A stretch of 64,000 nt of DNA from Stentor coeruleus (lineage: Eukaryota > Ciliophora > Heterotrichea > Heterotrichida > Stentoridae). Positions within the stretch are counted from its first letter, which is position 1; every line of letters begins with the position of its first letter. A program made the translations under genes and the position numbers. The notes beneath the pieces were generated by a model, which worked only from the letters and a program-made list of their open reading frames with translations, searched no databases and was not told where the DNA came from. Shown piece by piece: positions 23,391 through 38,395 of this stretch. The stretch spans positions 1-64,000 of the forward strand of contig MPUH01000227.1 in the NCBI GenBank assembly GCA_001970955.1. The letters run 5' to 3'.

Positions 23391-26077
23391 ATTTTGTTTA
23401 CTTAAAATTTATACATGTTTAAAGTATCAAACCTATTCACTAATAAAGCCTACCTATATAATCATCTATTAAGCCTGCTATTAAAAATTCCCGAAATCCT
23501 AAAGGAATAGCTTATTTCATCAAAAACCTTTTCTAGCTTGATTCCAAAACACCAAAGTATTTTCCTATAACAATTGTCATCCAATCTTAAAAACTAGGCA
23601 ATTTTAAACATATTTTCTATCAAAAACTAACGATATACATTTTATCCTAGTTTTTAAACAAATTCCTCAAACTTTTAGTTTTTCATTAGCATAAAAGATA
23701 TTCTTCGATTATATAAAACAATGTAACCATATGCAACTAGGGCTAAAAAAAAAATATCTTTTTAATGGAATATAAGCAAAAAATATTTGGCTTAGGATAA
23801 ATTTTGTAGTGTTTTTTAATAAAAGCCCGAGAGGTATTAAGATTTTTTAGGATAAAATGAGATTTTTATAAACTTTAAAACTTTTAATTTTTGGTTAAGT
23901 TATCGAATGAATTTATCAAAAAAGTGAATGAAATGCTTTATTAAGGTAAACTGCTAGAAAAGGAAAGATATAGAAACTAATTGGAATATGAAAAACAAAT
24001 GTATTAGGGTAATGTTTCCTTTGAAGAATAGGGTAGATATTTCTTTGCAGTATAGGGAATATAATTAAAAAAAGATATAAAGCTAAATGGGTATATAAAA
24101 TTCTAGATTTAATAATTATATCATATTGTCTAATATATATTAACAACCATACTCAAGCATTTGTGTTTGTGAATTATTAAAAGCCGAAAAAAATACCCGG
24201 GCTTTTTTATAAAATTCTATAAATCGCTTTCTATATAGTAATACTTTGATAATAAAACAAGTTTTAGTGGAAAGACAAGTTTTTAGAGACGAATTTTCTT
24301 GAAAATAAACTTGGAAATATGATGAAATTGGAAAATTGTGTTAAAATCAATTTTTGCTTTGCAAATTCTTTATAAATTAGGTTGCTTGTGTTCAGATAAA
24401 GAAACTTGTATAACAAATTCAAGGCTTGGTAAATTATTTGTATAAAATTATTAGAAAAAATAGAAATTATATAGAAATTTGTCATTATAAAATCTATGGT
24501 AAATTTATTTCAATTTCCAACATAAATAATCTTATAAAGCCTTTTATGCTTAAAAACTAGCATATATTCTTATAAATTATCTGCAGTATTTTCTATGAAG
24601 AATTTTAAGTTTGGGCTAAAATTCTTCATATTCAGCTATCGCTCCCTAAATTTTTAATAATCTCGATAAGAAGTTTAAATATGTTCCAAGTTAAACCTTC
24701 TTCTAAATTAATAATTTATAGAGATTTTGATACATTCTTTAATAATTCCTAAGTATAGTTTCTTTTATATTAACCCTACAAACTTTCTCATTATTTTCTT
24801 TGTTATATAATATTTAATGCATAAAATTATTAAATTTATTTATTTTTATAATAAATATTTGTATTTTTTACTTCCTTCTATGATCTTAAAGTATAATTAT
24901 CTCAATTTTCAAAGATTTATAACAATTTATAACAATTTTTACGTCCTTTTCATTTAGATCTTCAAAATTAAATGATTCATTCATTTAACATTTCATAATA
25001 TTTTTATATTTATTCCCTTTATGCTTATCATATAGTTTTTATCAATCCTAATAACAAATCCCTTTTTTTTTGTTTCTTAAAATGGATTCAAATATTTACT
25101 TTGTATTTTTTGGTATATTTTAAAGTATTTTCATAATCTTCACTGATAAAATAAGATTTTGCTAGTCCAGCTCAGCAGGCTACCTCATTATTTATCTTTT
25201 ATCTGTAGGATTTTATGAACTTCTGTATACAATTTTATTGATCATAACAATTTTCCTTTAAAAGTTGTAAATTTCATTCAGAACATCTCTGTAAAGTTTT
25301 ATCCAGACTACTTTCTTGATTTTTTGTTATGCTTTAAAAAAAATTCTTTGATTTAATCCTTGTAGCAGGAGTATAATTTCTCTTTGTGAATGAGATATTC
25401 TGTAGGATTCTATAAAATTATATATTAGTAGGAATAAATTGAAAATCATAATCTTTTGCTAATAAAATAGCTAAGTTTGTGTTTATATATGCTATATTTC
25501 AATATATATTAGTCAAATGCTCATTAAGTTAAATTTTGAGCTGTTCTAACTTCCCAAATCAGTTAGTAACAAATTGTGTTATAACAAGGACTTTACTATC
25601 GAGCACATGCATTTCTTAATCAACCAGAGACGATATTTCTAATCTTGAAAACGCATATATGAGCATTAAAAGCATTTTATTATTATTGACTATCCAGCCT
25701 TACATCTAATAAATATACTACTTCCAGTTAAAAATTTTACAAAACCACCTAAATATTCTCATAATAATCCAATAAACACTCCTATATTATTAAAAACTTA
25801 TATAATAATCTTTCACTTCTTACAAAAACTAAACCTTTTCTCTATTTCCCATCTTCTAAACTTCTACAACCCCCAACAACAGCCTTTCTTCCAGCATGAA
25901 TTCAACACCCATTTCCAACAAACCTATTATTTCTAATAAAAAGCCTATAAATTTTATCTGACTCTTCAAAAAAAAATTCCTTTTTTCTACAATCAATCCC
26001 TTGAATCCTCCTCATAATCATCCTATATATCAGCATTCAAATTCCTAAAAAAGAAAATTTTATGGCAGTTATAATAA

Positions 26078-29000
26078 ATGGAGTCTGGATCAAGAGAATC
26101 TAAGTATAACCCAATGGCGCCTCCAGGAAAAAGTGCGCCTGGCCGGTTTTTCAGAAACAGGCCGAGTTTCAAGCCCAAGGTTGAAGAAACATTTCCAAGC
26201 GACTTAAACGACAGCAAACGTGAGGGTGTCGCCAATATAGAGCCAAAAGTATTTGAGCCTTATATTAGTATCCCAGGCCGAACCCCTCGAAAAGTTGCCA
26301 TAGAACGTAAACTTAAGCTTTTTTCTTCAGTGAGCATTGAAAAACTCTTAAAAGAAGAATCAATTGACTATAATAAACCTATTTCGGCATGGCTTCCTTT
26401 AGAACCTTTTGATAATTATGATTTTGATATAAGAAACCCAAGTGAATGGATTGACCATGCTAAAGGTGAATCAATCCCAGCTTTAGCTTTAAGAAGAAGT
26501 CAAGTTGAAACTGGGGTTTTTGACTGGAAACCGGTGTTGATTTCAGGATTTGACACAAATCAGGGTATTTTTCTAGGTGTTTGGGATGACGATACTCAAA
26601 GTTTGGTTGAAATATCGAAAATCAACTTGGTTTTCGCTGCTGAAGACCCGTTTGTGTTTGCTAAAAGAGTTGCTTTTGCCCATCAGAGAAGAAAATATGC
26701 AGAAAGTCTTATAAGATATTATTTTTATATTGATAATATGCCTACAGAAGAAATCCCGACACTGAATTCAGAACAAAAAGAAAGGATTGTCAAGAAATCA
26801 ACTAATGTTAGGTATATGAACAAGAATATTAATCCGGAAAACTCCCCACTTGTTTATGAGATATGTTTGGAGTTCGCAAAAACTATGAATAAGATTGTAT
26901 TTAATAAACATTTATCAACATCAGGTAAAGAGTTAATACTTAGTAAACTTACTTTACCTCCTGCACCTCCAGCTAAACAAACCCCAAGATACGGGATGAT
27001 CCAAATCCCTACTCACGATTTTTCTGCTCAGTTTTCAAATTTTTGCTTCAGAAGCCTTTATATTAAAGATGAAGTTGTTCTTTCATTAGATAAAATCCGT
27101 GACCAATGCTTATCAGCTTCTGAAAAAGAAATCTTCAATATAAACTTTACAAAAACCATGAAACCAGATGAATTCAAACAAATCGAACTGGGTGCCATTA
27201 GCCAAATAGCCCTTTATCTAAGTGCATGGAAAGATAATATAAATTCAATAATCTCTTCATCATTTCAAGATATGGGCAAAGGATGGTTCAACCTTCTTGA
27301 ATCCTCAAAAGAAGCATATGAGCTAAATAAATTAAAAAAGTATTTATCAATGATTAAAATAATGATGCAAGATTCAATGTACACAATGACTCATAAATCT
27401 TTATATAAATTCGTTAACACCTTAACAACTTTTATCCCAGAAATCGTTGAAATAAATTCCCCAAAAGATGTAGTGAATGGTTTTGCTGAACTTGATGAAG
27501 ATAATCCTATACCCCCAATACCATTGATAGCTATTGAAATTGAAAAAGGAGGGAAAATGTTTAAATATTCATGTGAACCTGAGTCTATTGTTGATAGAGT
27601 AAAGTTTGTTTTTGAAGAAGGGCTTAATAGGATTAAAGAAATCCCGGTTATAGAAGAAGTTGTTATGGAGCATCTTTTTAAGAAAAATTCAATGAAACAT
27701 TATTTGATGACACCTGTTATACCTAAAGAAGCTCCAATAAAACCTAATAAAGAGGAACAAAATGCAGGTAAACTTTTGGATGATAATTGGTGGGTATGGG
27801 AGTTAAAAGAAAAACTTATGACTACGGTGAAAGCGTCAATACAACCACTTTTTAAATATATTACAGTTTATGATAAGTATGAAGAGGTTATGTTGTTAGA
27901 TGTAGATAAGTATATACAAGGAATACAAGAGAAAGCTGGGGATATATCGGTTGAAGAATTAAGAGATGAGATTTATAAACATCAAGAATTTGAGAAAAAA
28001 ATACTTAATGAAATCCCTGAGACTATAAGAGTAAGTTGCTTTGAAATCAACTGCAGGGAAGTTAGAAATAGCCTTGCAGGGAAACATGCACAGTTTGTCA
28101 AGCAAATCACTGACCAAATCGGCCAAATCGCTAAAGATACGACAGTAGGCTTACTTGAGAACTTTAAAAAAACCCATAGAGACATCAGCAAGCCCCCGAA
28201 AGATGTTGAGGAACTGACTGAAATTAAAGATATGATTGAAAGAATACCTATGGATATTGAAAAAATGAAGGTAGAAATTGAGAATAATATGACCACTTTC
28301 GGAATTCTAGATAAATTCCAATATAAGTTCTCTAATGATGATTTAAATAAAAAATGGGAGCTGTTTGGGTTCCCTAAAAGAACTTATGAATTAATAGCTC
28401 AAAAATCAGAAGAGTTAGAAAAGCAGAAAATTGTGTTTCAAGAACATACAGCGACTGAACAAGAAGAGTTTAGAGAGGCTATTGAAGAGCTAGAGAATAT
28501 TGTTAAAAGCTTTGTTCAATATACTGATATTAACCAATATAAAGAAACAGCTGAGATGGTAGAGAGGGTTCAAAAACGTTTAGAAGAATGTGTAGCTAAT
28601 GCTAAAACTTTTAATAATCGCGAATTTTTGTTTGGGGTTGAGACTACAGATTACTCTCAGGTTCATAATTGTAATAAGGAGTTTAAACCTTTTGCGGATT
28701 TGTGGAACACTATTAATAATTGGTATGCAAAACATGAGCACTGGATGAACGGAGAGTGGGAAACCGTAAATGGTAGAGAAATCGAAGATACAGTAGAAGT
28801 TGCTGTAAAAACAATCTCTCAAGTCTACCGGCACTTTAAAAACCGTGACATTCAGTCTATCCTCCCTGTAGTAGAAAAAATAAAATCTGAAGTTGACAAT
28901 TTCAAACAATTCGTCAAAATGGCCGTTGCCCTAAGAAAACCTGGCATGAAAGATCGTCATTGGGATCAAATCAGTGAAAAAATCGGTTTTGATGTCAGAC

Positions 29001-32000
29001 CAACTGAAGGTTTTACCCTAACATCAGTCATCAACTTAGGCTTAAAAAAATTCGATGATTTTCTCGAAGAAATTGGTGAAAAAGCATACAAAGAGCATCA
29101 AATAGAAACAAAACTAAATGAAATGGAAAGTGCTTGGGAAAAAGTTGACTTCGAAATTTTCCCAGCTAAAAACAGTGATACTTATATAATGGGCGGTATA
29201 GATAAAATCCAAAATTTACTTGATGAACATATGGTCATAAGTCAAGCAATGCAATTTTCAGCATTTAAAAAACCATTTGAAGAAAGAATTGAAGAATGGG
29301 TTACAACTCTTATGAGAGTCCAAGATGTTCTTGAACAATGGGGAAAATGCCAGGTTAATTGGATGTATTTACAGCCTATTTTTGATTCTAAGGATATTAT
29401 GAAACAATTACCAAATGAAACTAAGAAATTTAGAGGTGTTGATCAAATGTGGAGACATTCAATGAGTCAAGTTAAGCAAAACCCTAATGTTATAAAAATC
29501 TGCAAGCATGAAGGAAGGCTTGAAAATCTTATTGAGGCTAATAAAATATTAGAAGTTGTTCAAAAAGAACTTAATAATTATTTGGAAACAAAAAGAGCAG
29601 CTTTTGCTAGGTTTTATTTTTTGTCTAATGATGACCTTTTATCTATACTTTCAGAAACTAAAGATCCGACTAGAGTCCAACCACATTTACGTAAAGTTTT
29701 TGAAAATATGGAAAAACTGGAATTTAAAGAAAATCAGACTATACATTCGATGTATTCATCTGAAGGGGAACATGTTGCTTTTGTTAAACCTGTAAATCCT
29801 AAAGATAAAGGTGTGGAGTTCTGGATGTGCGATTTAGAAGATATGATGAAAATAAGTGTTAGAAATGTTTTACTTATAAGTATTGAAGATTATAAAAGAC
29901 GTCCAAGAAATGATTGGGTTTTAGTACATCCTGGACAATGTGTACTTAATGGATCTCAGGTTCATTGGACTACTGAAGTTGAAGAGGCTATTAAAAAAGG
30001 TTTAGATAGTGTGGCAAAATATCATAAGTTTTTAGAAGTACAATTGCTTGATACAGTAAAACTTGTTAGAGGGAATTTGACTAATATGCAAAGTATTGCT
30101 TTAGGTGCACTTATTGTTATTGATGTACATGCTAAAGATGTTGTATGGAGGCTGGTTGAAAATAAAGTAGACTCAGTTGATGATTTTGATTGGATTGCCC
30201 AATTAAGATATTATTGGGAAAAAGATGATTGTTATGTAAGATGTATACAAACTTACTTTCCTTATGGTTATGAATACCTTGGAAACTCTCCAAGATTAGT
30301 CATCACCCCACTTACAGATAAATGCTATATGACCCTTATGGGAGCTCTAAATCTTGGACTTGGTGGCGCTCCAGCAGGTCCAGCCGGTACAGGTAAAACT
30401 GAATCAGTCAAAGATCTTTCTAAAGCTTTAGCCAAACAAGTTGTTGTTTTCAATTGCTCAGAAGGTATGGACCATGTTATGGTCGCTAAATTCTTCAAAG
30501 GTCTTGCATCATCAGGAGCTTGGGCATGCTTTGATGAATTTAATAGAATTTATATTGAAGTCTTATCAGTTATAGCCCAACAACTACAAACTTTACTAGA
30601 AAGAAAGCGTAAAGGTGATACTGAATTTGAATTTGAAGGCTCAACAATAAGAATGCAGCCAACTTTTTCTGTTTTTATTACTATGAATCCAGGTTATGCT
30701 GGACGTACTGAGCTTCCTGATAATTTAAAAGCTTTATTTAGACCAGTAGCTATGATGGTACCTGATTATGCAATGATTGGTGAAATTATGCTTTATTCCT
30801 TTGGGTTTACTAAAGCTAGAGAATTAGCTAAAAAGATGGTTGATACGTTTAAATTGTGCTCAGAGCAACTTAGTTCACAAGATCATTATGATTATGGTAT
30901 GAGAGCTGTACGTTCAGTTATTAATGCTGCTGGGCTGATTAAACGTGCTGAACCTGATATGGATGAGGAACAGCTTTTACTTAGAGCTTTAAGAGATGTG
31001 AATGTACCGAAGTTCCTTAAAGATGACCTTCCTTTGTTTGAAAATATTATAAACGACCTTTTCCCTCATGTAGAAAAACCTAATATCAACAGAAAACCCT
31101 TAGACCAAGCTTTAATAGACACTTGTACTAAGCTTAACATCCAACCAGAACAAGCATTCATTGATAAAATCTTTCAACTTTACGATACAACCAAAGTTCG
31201 TCATGGTCTTATGATAGTCGGCCTTACAGGAGGAGGTAAAACATCCAATTATGTAGCTTTATCTAAAGCTATGTCTTCAATCAAGCATATCAACGGTTTT
31301 TTTGATGTCTTTGTTCATGTTTTAAACCCAAAATCTATAACTATGGGGCAATTATATGGTAAATTCGATGAACTCACACATGAATGGACTGATGGTGTTC
31401 TTGCTGATATTATAAGAAAATGTGTTAGAGACCAATATAATCCTCCATTTAATAACAAACATTGGGTTATGTTTGATGGTCCAGTCGATGCTTTATGGAT
31501 AGAAAATATGAATACAGTCCTTGATGATAATAAAAAACTATGTTTAAACTCAGGTGAAATCATTATGTTATCAGCTCATATGACTATGATGTTTGAAGTT
31601 GAAGATCTTGCTGTTGCTTCACCAGCTACAGTTAGTAGATGTGGTATGGTTTATATGGAGCCTATATCTTTAGGTTTACCTCCATTAGTGAAATCTTGGA
31701 TTAATACTTTACCACCAAAAGTTAAAGCTACGGAGTCTATAGTAACAAAACTTTATCAGTATTTTGATATTTATGCTTTCCCTATGATTAAATTTGTGAG
31801 AAAAAATCTTATTGAACCTGTTACGTCTATGGATAACAATTTGACTCAGAGTATTTTTAGGATAATCAATTGTTATATGGTAAAATATCATGATACAGAA
31901 GTGAAAAATGTGTCTCAAGAAGAAATAAATGAATTAGAAGTTGTCATTGAAAACCTTTTTGTATATGCGGTGACATGGACTTTAGGGGTTACAACAAATT

Positions 32001-35000
32001 CTGAAGGAAGGAAACGGTTCGACAAGCATTTTAGGGAAATTTTGGTTACAAGATCTTTAGCTATACCTTTCCCTGATACTGAAACAGTATACGATTGGTA
32101 TTTTGATGAAAACAATAAAGTATATAAAAGCTGGACTGAAACTATACCTGCATATGAAGTTGACCCATCAGGTTATTTTAATGAAATTGTTGTACCAACA
32201 ATGGACAGTATCAGGACAAAATTTTTATACAAACTTCTTCTTATTAATAAATACCATGTTTTAAGCCCAGGACCGACTGGAACAGGTAAATCAGTAAATT
32301 CATCAAGTCTTTTAAGTGGTTCAATGCCAGAAAATTTCCAATATATCACTTTAACTTTTTCAGCTCAAACTTCAGCAAATCAAACCCAAGATCTTATTGA
32401 TAGTAAAGTTGTTAAAAGACGTAATAGAGTTTATGGTCCACCTACAGGTAAATATTATGTGATATTTGTTGATGATCTTAATATGCCTAAAAAAGAAAAA
32501 TATGGAGCTCAACCTCCTCTTGAATTACTTAGACAATGGATGGATCATAAAGGTTGGTATGATCGTAAAGAAAAAACTAAACGTGAAATTGTTGATATTA
32601 TGTTCTTAAGTGCTATGGGCCCACCTGGAGGTGGGCGAAGTGTTATAACAAATAGACTAGTCAGACATTTTAATCTTGTTACATATACATTATTAGAAGA
32701 AAGTGATATAACTATGATTTATAGTAAAATTCTCAATGCTTATTTACGTATGTATGTTGAACCTATAAGACAAGGTGTATCTCAATTTGTTAGTGCTTCA
32801 TTATCTTTATATAGTTTTGTTGAAAAAACCCTTTTACCTACACCAGATAGATCGCATTATACTTTTAATTTAAGAGATTTAGCTCATGTTTTTGAAGGAT
32901 TATGTTCATCTCAACCTAAGGTTATTGGAGAATATATAACAATGGTTAGATTATGGTGTCATGAAAATTTAAGGGTATTTGGAGATAGGCTTATAAATAC
33001 TTCTGATTTAAATATACTTATGGATGCTCTTGGAGAAAGGGTTAAAGATAATTTTGGATTAGATCCTAAGGAAGTTTTTATTAGAGAAAGATTGATTTTC
33101 GGACACTTTTTAAACCAGAATCTACCGGAAGACCAGAGGATTTATGAGGAAGTTAAAAATACGGGGGATATGATGAAGACGGTTAATGAATATTTGGAGA
33201 GCTTTAATGATAGGTATCCGAAAAGACAGATGAAGTTAGTTATGTTTTTGGATGCTTGCTGCCATGTTGCGAAAATATGTAGGATTTTGAGACAGCCTAT
33301 GGGGAATGCGCTTTTGCTTGGGGTTGGAGGATCAGGAAGACAAAGTATGAGCAAACTTTCTGCGTTTATAATGGAAACTGAACTTAGGCAGATTGAAATT
33401 ACGAAAAGTTATAACATGAATCAGTGGAGGGATGACCTGAAAAGTGCTTTAAAATATGCTGGAATTAGGAACGAGAGGATTATATTTTTACTTGTCGATA
33501 CTCAGATTATTGATGAACAAATGCTTGAAGATACAAATAATGTGTTAAATTCTGGAGATGTGCCAAACATATATAAAACTGATGATTGGGAGGATATAAC
33601 TAGTATAGGAAGACCTGAATGCCAAAGAAAAGGTTTACAGCCTACTGATATGAACATAATGTCTCAATTTATAGCCAGGATTAAGAAAAATATTCACATT
33701 ATCTTAGCTATGAGTCCTATTGGAGAAGCTTTTAGAAGTAGGTTGCGTATGTTTCCTTCTTTAATCAACTGCTGTACTATAGATTGGTTCACTGATTGGC
33801 CTGAAGAAGCTCTAATTTCTGTCGCAAAAGGCCAACTTACTGAAGATGATCTCAGCATAGACAATTCCTTAGAACAACTTGTGCAATTCTTCAAAACAGT
33901 TCATAAATCTGTAGAACAAACCTCAATAAAATTCCTTAATGAACTTCGAAGACATGTTTATATAACCCCAACATCATATTTAGAACTCCTTAGATGTTTC
34001 AAATCATTACTTGTAGATAAACGTAATCAACTTCAAACAGCAAAACAAAGATTTAGTGGAGGTGTTGAAAGGCTTATAAAAGCTGCTAAAGATGTTGAAA
34101 TTATGAAAATAGAACTCACAGAAATGAAGCCTCAGCTAGCTGAGGCCCAAATCCAAAGTGAGCAGATGATGGAGAAAATTGTTAGAGATAAAGCTGAAGC
34201 TGAGGAAACACAAAAACATGTGGCTAAAGATGAAGCTGAAGCTCAAGCTAAAGCTGATGTTGTTGAAAGCTTAACAGCTCAAGCACAAGGAGAATTAGAT
34301 GAAGCATTACCATTATTAGACAAAGCATTAGAAAGTGTGAAATTATTAAAAAGAGATCATATTGTTGAAGTTAAAAGTTTTCTTGCCCCATCAGATGGTG
34401 TTGTTTTAACAATGGAAGCTGTGTGCATTATGATGAATATAAAACCTGTTAAGAAAAACGATCCAAACAAACTTGGTGGTAAATTAGATGATTATTGGGA
34501 ACCAGCAAAGGTATTCTATATATAGAATGAACTTATGAAAAATCCAAAACAACTTCTTGATGACCTTGTAAATTATAAAAAAGAACTTATGACTCAAGAT
34601 CTTATAGATAAAATTACCCCAAGGGTCAATAACGAAAAATTCCGTCCTGAAATCATAAGAGCCTCATCTTTAGCTTGTGAAGCTATGTGTAAATGGGTTC
34701 ATGCTATGCACAAATTCTATCATGTGAATAAACAAGTAGAACCTTTACGTAAACAAGTCGCTCAATTGAACTCAGAACTTGATGTTTCTAGAGCATTACT
34801 AAAAGAAGCTAAAGCCAAACTTAAAGCTGTGACTGATCAAATTGAAGCTTTAGAAGCTGATTATGAGGCTACAATGAAAAAACAAGAGTATTTAAAATAC
34901 AAAATCAATGATTGCGAGATTAAATTAGAAAGGGCTGAAAAACTTATAGGAGGATTAGGTGGTGAGCAGGTTAGATGGACAAAAGAAAGTGAAAGTTTAG

Positions 35001-38000
35001 CTGATAGAATAGAAAAACTTGCTGGGGATTGTGCTTTATCAGCAGGTACAGTTGGATATACAGGAGCTTTTACAGGTATATATCGTCAACAATTAGAGAG
35101 TAAATGGCGTAAAACTCTTTTAGATTTAGGGATAAACCATACAGCCGGTGTGACAATGAGAGCTACATTAGGTGAGCCTGTAAAAATCCAACAATGGAAA
35201 GTAGCTGGTTTACCAAGTGATTCTGTGTCTATAGAAAATGGGATTATAATAGAAAAAGCTCGTAGATGGTCACTTATGATTGATCCTCAAGGCCAAGCAA
35301 ACAGTTTTATTAAGAAATTAGGTAAGGAACATGAGGAAGGGATTGAGTTTTGTAAAGCATCTGATGGGAATATTATTAGAAATCTAGGTACAGCTATTAT
35401 GAATGGTAAGTGGTTTTTGATAGAAAATGTTGGTGAAGAACTTGACCCAGCTTTAGAACCTATATTATTACAACAGGTAGTTAGAGAAGGAGCAGGATAT
35501 TCAATAAGAATTGGTGATAAGTCTGTGGAATATAATAAGAATTTTAGGTTTTTTATGACTACAACTTTACCAAATCCTCATTATTCTCCTGAAACATGTG
35601 TTAAAGTTACATTATTAAACTTTGCTATTACTCCTGAAGGACTTGAAGAACAGATGTTGGGAACTGTTGTAGCTAAAGAAAACCCTAAACTTGAAGAGAC
35701 TAAAAGTTTGCTTATTGCCCAGAATGCTAAATCACAAAGGGAACTGAAGCAAATTGAAGATAGTATTTTAGAACAAATTTCAAGTTCTGAAGGGAATATA
35801 TTGGATAATCAAGAGTTGATTAATACATTGGCTGCTAGTAAGGTCACATCGACTAATATTATGATTAAAGTTGAAGAAGCTAAGCAGACAGAAAAAGAAA
35901 TTGACTCAGCACGTGAAAGCTATAGGCCTGTAGCTTTTAGAGCTTCATTACTGTTCTTTTGTATTGTAAATTTATCAAATATTGACCCTATGTACCAGTA
36001 TTCCTTGCAGTGGTTTACTAGACTTTTTGAACTTGGTATTGATAATGCTCCTAATCCTGGTGGTCATGAAGAGCGTTTAGTTTCTTTAAACGAGTATTTC
36101 ACTTATTCTTTATATCAAAATGTTTGCCGAAGTTTGTTTGAAAAACATAAACTTTTATTCAGTTTTATTCTTACAATGAAAATCCTTGATGGATATAAAG
36201 AAATTGATTTAAATGAATGGCGATATATGTTAACAGGACCACAAGGTACTATTGATATTCCCCCAAATCCAGCATCTTGGCTTAATGATAACACTTGGAA
36301 ATCAATGTATGAAGAAGTTAATGGTTTAGATCATCTTGAACATTTTAAAGGATTTGAGCATTATTTTGTAACTCATACTGATAATTTCAAGAATATTTTC
36401 GATGCTTTTAATGCACATGAAGAACCTCTGCCTGGCGAATGGAACACAAAACTCAATGAGTTCCAGAAAATGCTTATATTAAAAGCAATCAGACCTGATA
36501 GGATGATTGCTGCGGTACAGAACTGGGTTATTGTCAAACTAGGGAAGAAATTCGTCATACCTCCAACTTTTGATTTGCCTATAATATATCAGGACTCTGG
36601 AGTCACAACACCTTTAATTTGTGTTTTAAGTCCAGGTTCTGATCCTATTTCAGCTATTATCAGATTTGCTGAAGAAAAAGGTATGAGCCGAAAACTTAAC
36701 TCCTGCTCTTTAGGTCAAGGTCAAGGAGAAAAAGCTAAAAAATATATTGATGATGCTAAAAATCGTGGGGAATGGGTACTTTTACAAAACTGTCATTTAG
36801 CTGCAAGTTGGATGCCTGCTCTCGAAAGGATTGTTGAAGAATTTGATGACTCTCTACATCGAGACTTTAGACTTTGGCTCACATCAATGCCAGCTAAAGA
36901 ATTCCCAGTCTCAGTCCTTCAAAATGGTATCAAAATGACAATCGAACCTCCTCAAGGTCTACGTTCTAACCTTCTACAAACATATTCAACAATAGACGAT
37001 AAAGCACTTGAAGACTGTAGCAAACCTGAAGCATATAAAACCTTATATTTCGGCTTCTGTTTCTTCCATGCTATAGTCCAAGATAGGCGTAAATTTGGCC
37101 CTATAGGTTGGAATATCCAATACGAGTTTACTTTTGAAGATCTTGATGTAACCCTAAAACAACTTAAGCTCTTTTTAAACCAAGATACTAATATTATTCC
37201 ATATAAAGTTCTGAATATTCTAGGTGCAGAAGTTAATTATGGAGGTCGTGTTACTGATGATAAAGATTCAAGGCTTATAAACACAATCCTTAGAAACTAC
37301 ATAAACGAGAATATTTTCGCTGAAGAATATAAATTCTCAACCTCAGGTAAATATTTCGCCCCACCTCCTGGCCGTAAAGAAGATTATGTTAAATATATTG
37401 AAAGTTTAGATCTTAACCCTGAACCTGAAGCTTTTGGTCTTCATGATAATGCTGAAATCACAACAGCTCAAGGAGAGACCAGAAAACTTCTTGAAACTAT
37501 TTTACTTATGCAGCCAAGAACAGGAACTGGTACAGGAAAAAGTCGTGAAGATATTATAAGAGAATTAGCAAAAGGTATAGAATCGAATTTACCATCAAAA
37601 TTCAATATTGAAGATGTTGCAACACAATATCCAACTCAATACAATGAATCTATGAATACTGTTTTGTTTCAAGAGGTTATAAAATTCCAAAGATTACTTA
37701 GTAGAATGGAATTAAGTTTAGCTAATGTACAAAAAGCTCTTAGTGGGAGGATTGTTATGAGTGAAGAATTAGAACTTGTGGCTAATGCAATGTATGATAA
37801 TCAAGTTCCTGAAATGTGGGCTGATGTTGGGTTTTTGTCATTAAAACCATTGTCTGCATGGTTTGTAGAATTAAAAGAGAGGATAAAGTTTTTGAATGAT
37901 TGGATTTTGAATGGTACACCTAATGTTTTTTGGATATCAGGGTTCTTTTTCCCTCAAGCTTTTGTTACGGGAACTTTACAGAATTTTGCTAGGAAACATG

Positions 38001-38395
38001 TGATACCGATTGACCATTTGAGCTTTGATTTTATAGTAAAAGATGATTTGACTCTTGAGGAAATCAAAGAGAAACCTGCTGATGGGTGTTATATTTATGG
38101 ACTTTGGCTTGAAGGAGCTAGGTGGGATAGGAAAGAACATTCATTATCATGGAGTTTCCCTAAGGATTTATATACGCAAATGCCTATTATGCATTTGTTA
38201 CCGGTTGAAAATAGAGTTTCTCCAACTACTGGGGTGTATTTTTGCCCTATTTATAAAGTGTTGTCTAGAAGAGGTACTTTGTCAACTACAGGTCATAGTA
38301 CGAACTTTGTCTTGTTTATTGAACTAGTTTCGAAAGTTTCGCAGGATGTTTGGATTAGAGCGGGAGTCGCTATTTTCTTAAGCTTACGTAGCTAA
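26078..38395 (+). CDS. DNAH1: Axonemal inner-arm dynein heavy chain, DNAH1 class
   Basis: A 4,100-residue motor subunit in two exons: 26078-34510 and 34526-38395, separated by a 15-nt intron (GTATTCTATATATAG) that interrupts ...DDYWEPAK / NELMKNPK in frame. The N-terminal tail (FDNYDFDIRNPSEWI, EDPFVFAKRVAFA, RYYFYIDNMP) matches the DNAH1 subclass rather than DNAH3/7/12. Linker and AAA ring follow: AAA1 P-loop GPAGTGKTES near residue 1432 with CFDEFNRI, AAA2 GLTGGGKTS near 1713, AAA3 GPTGTGKSV near 2064, AAA4 GVGGSGRQS near 2415. The stalk coiled coil lies around 2650-2920, then AAA5/6 and the C-terminal domain with FWISGFFFPQAFLTG-like and STTGHSTNFV motifs. It drives inner-arm sliding of outer doublets in cilia as a single-headed inner-arm dynein. 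The length fits the family. ATG at 26078 follows AATAAATG. Confidence 0.96.

Larger units (their letters stand above)
19478..26077. other. 6.6-kb stretch without an intact gene
   Basis: The longest gene-free span in the window. It alternates in base skew on the plus strand: G-over-C 19480-20330, C-over-G 20340-20880, G-over-C 21010-21330, C-over-G 21360-21990, G-over-C 22080-22990, C-over-G 23140-23680, G-over-C 23760-24480, then C-over-G to the dynein start. Contained items (a protein-like fragment and two tandem repeats) are listed separately. Two open frames near 23916-24146 and 24264-24485 on the minus strand are low-complexity, and I do not accept them. Weak open stretches at 25140-25660 match nothing. 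Confidence 0.6.

Noticed and set aside
23916-24485. Two minus-strand open frames of 73-76 codons
   Set aside because: Low-complexity hydrophobic strings in AT-rich spacer without family resemblance or splice support.
26078-38395. Two adjacent large dynein pieces as separate genes
   Set aside because: The apparent stop at 34523 lies inside a 15-nt intron with consensus ends and A10; joining gives the normal order and length of a dynein heavy chain.
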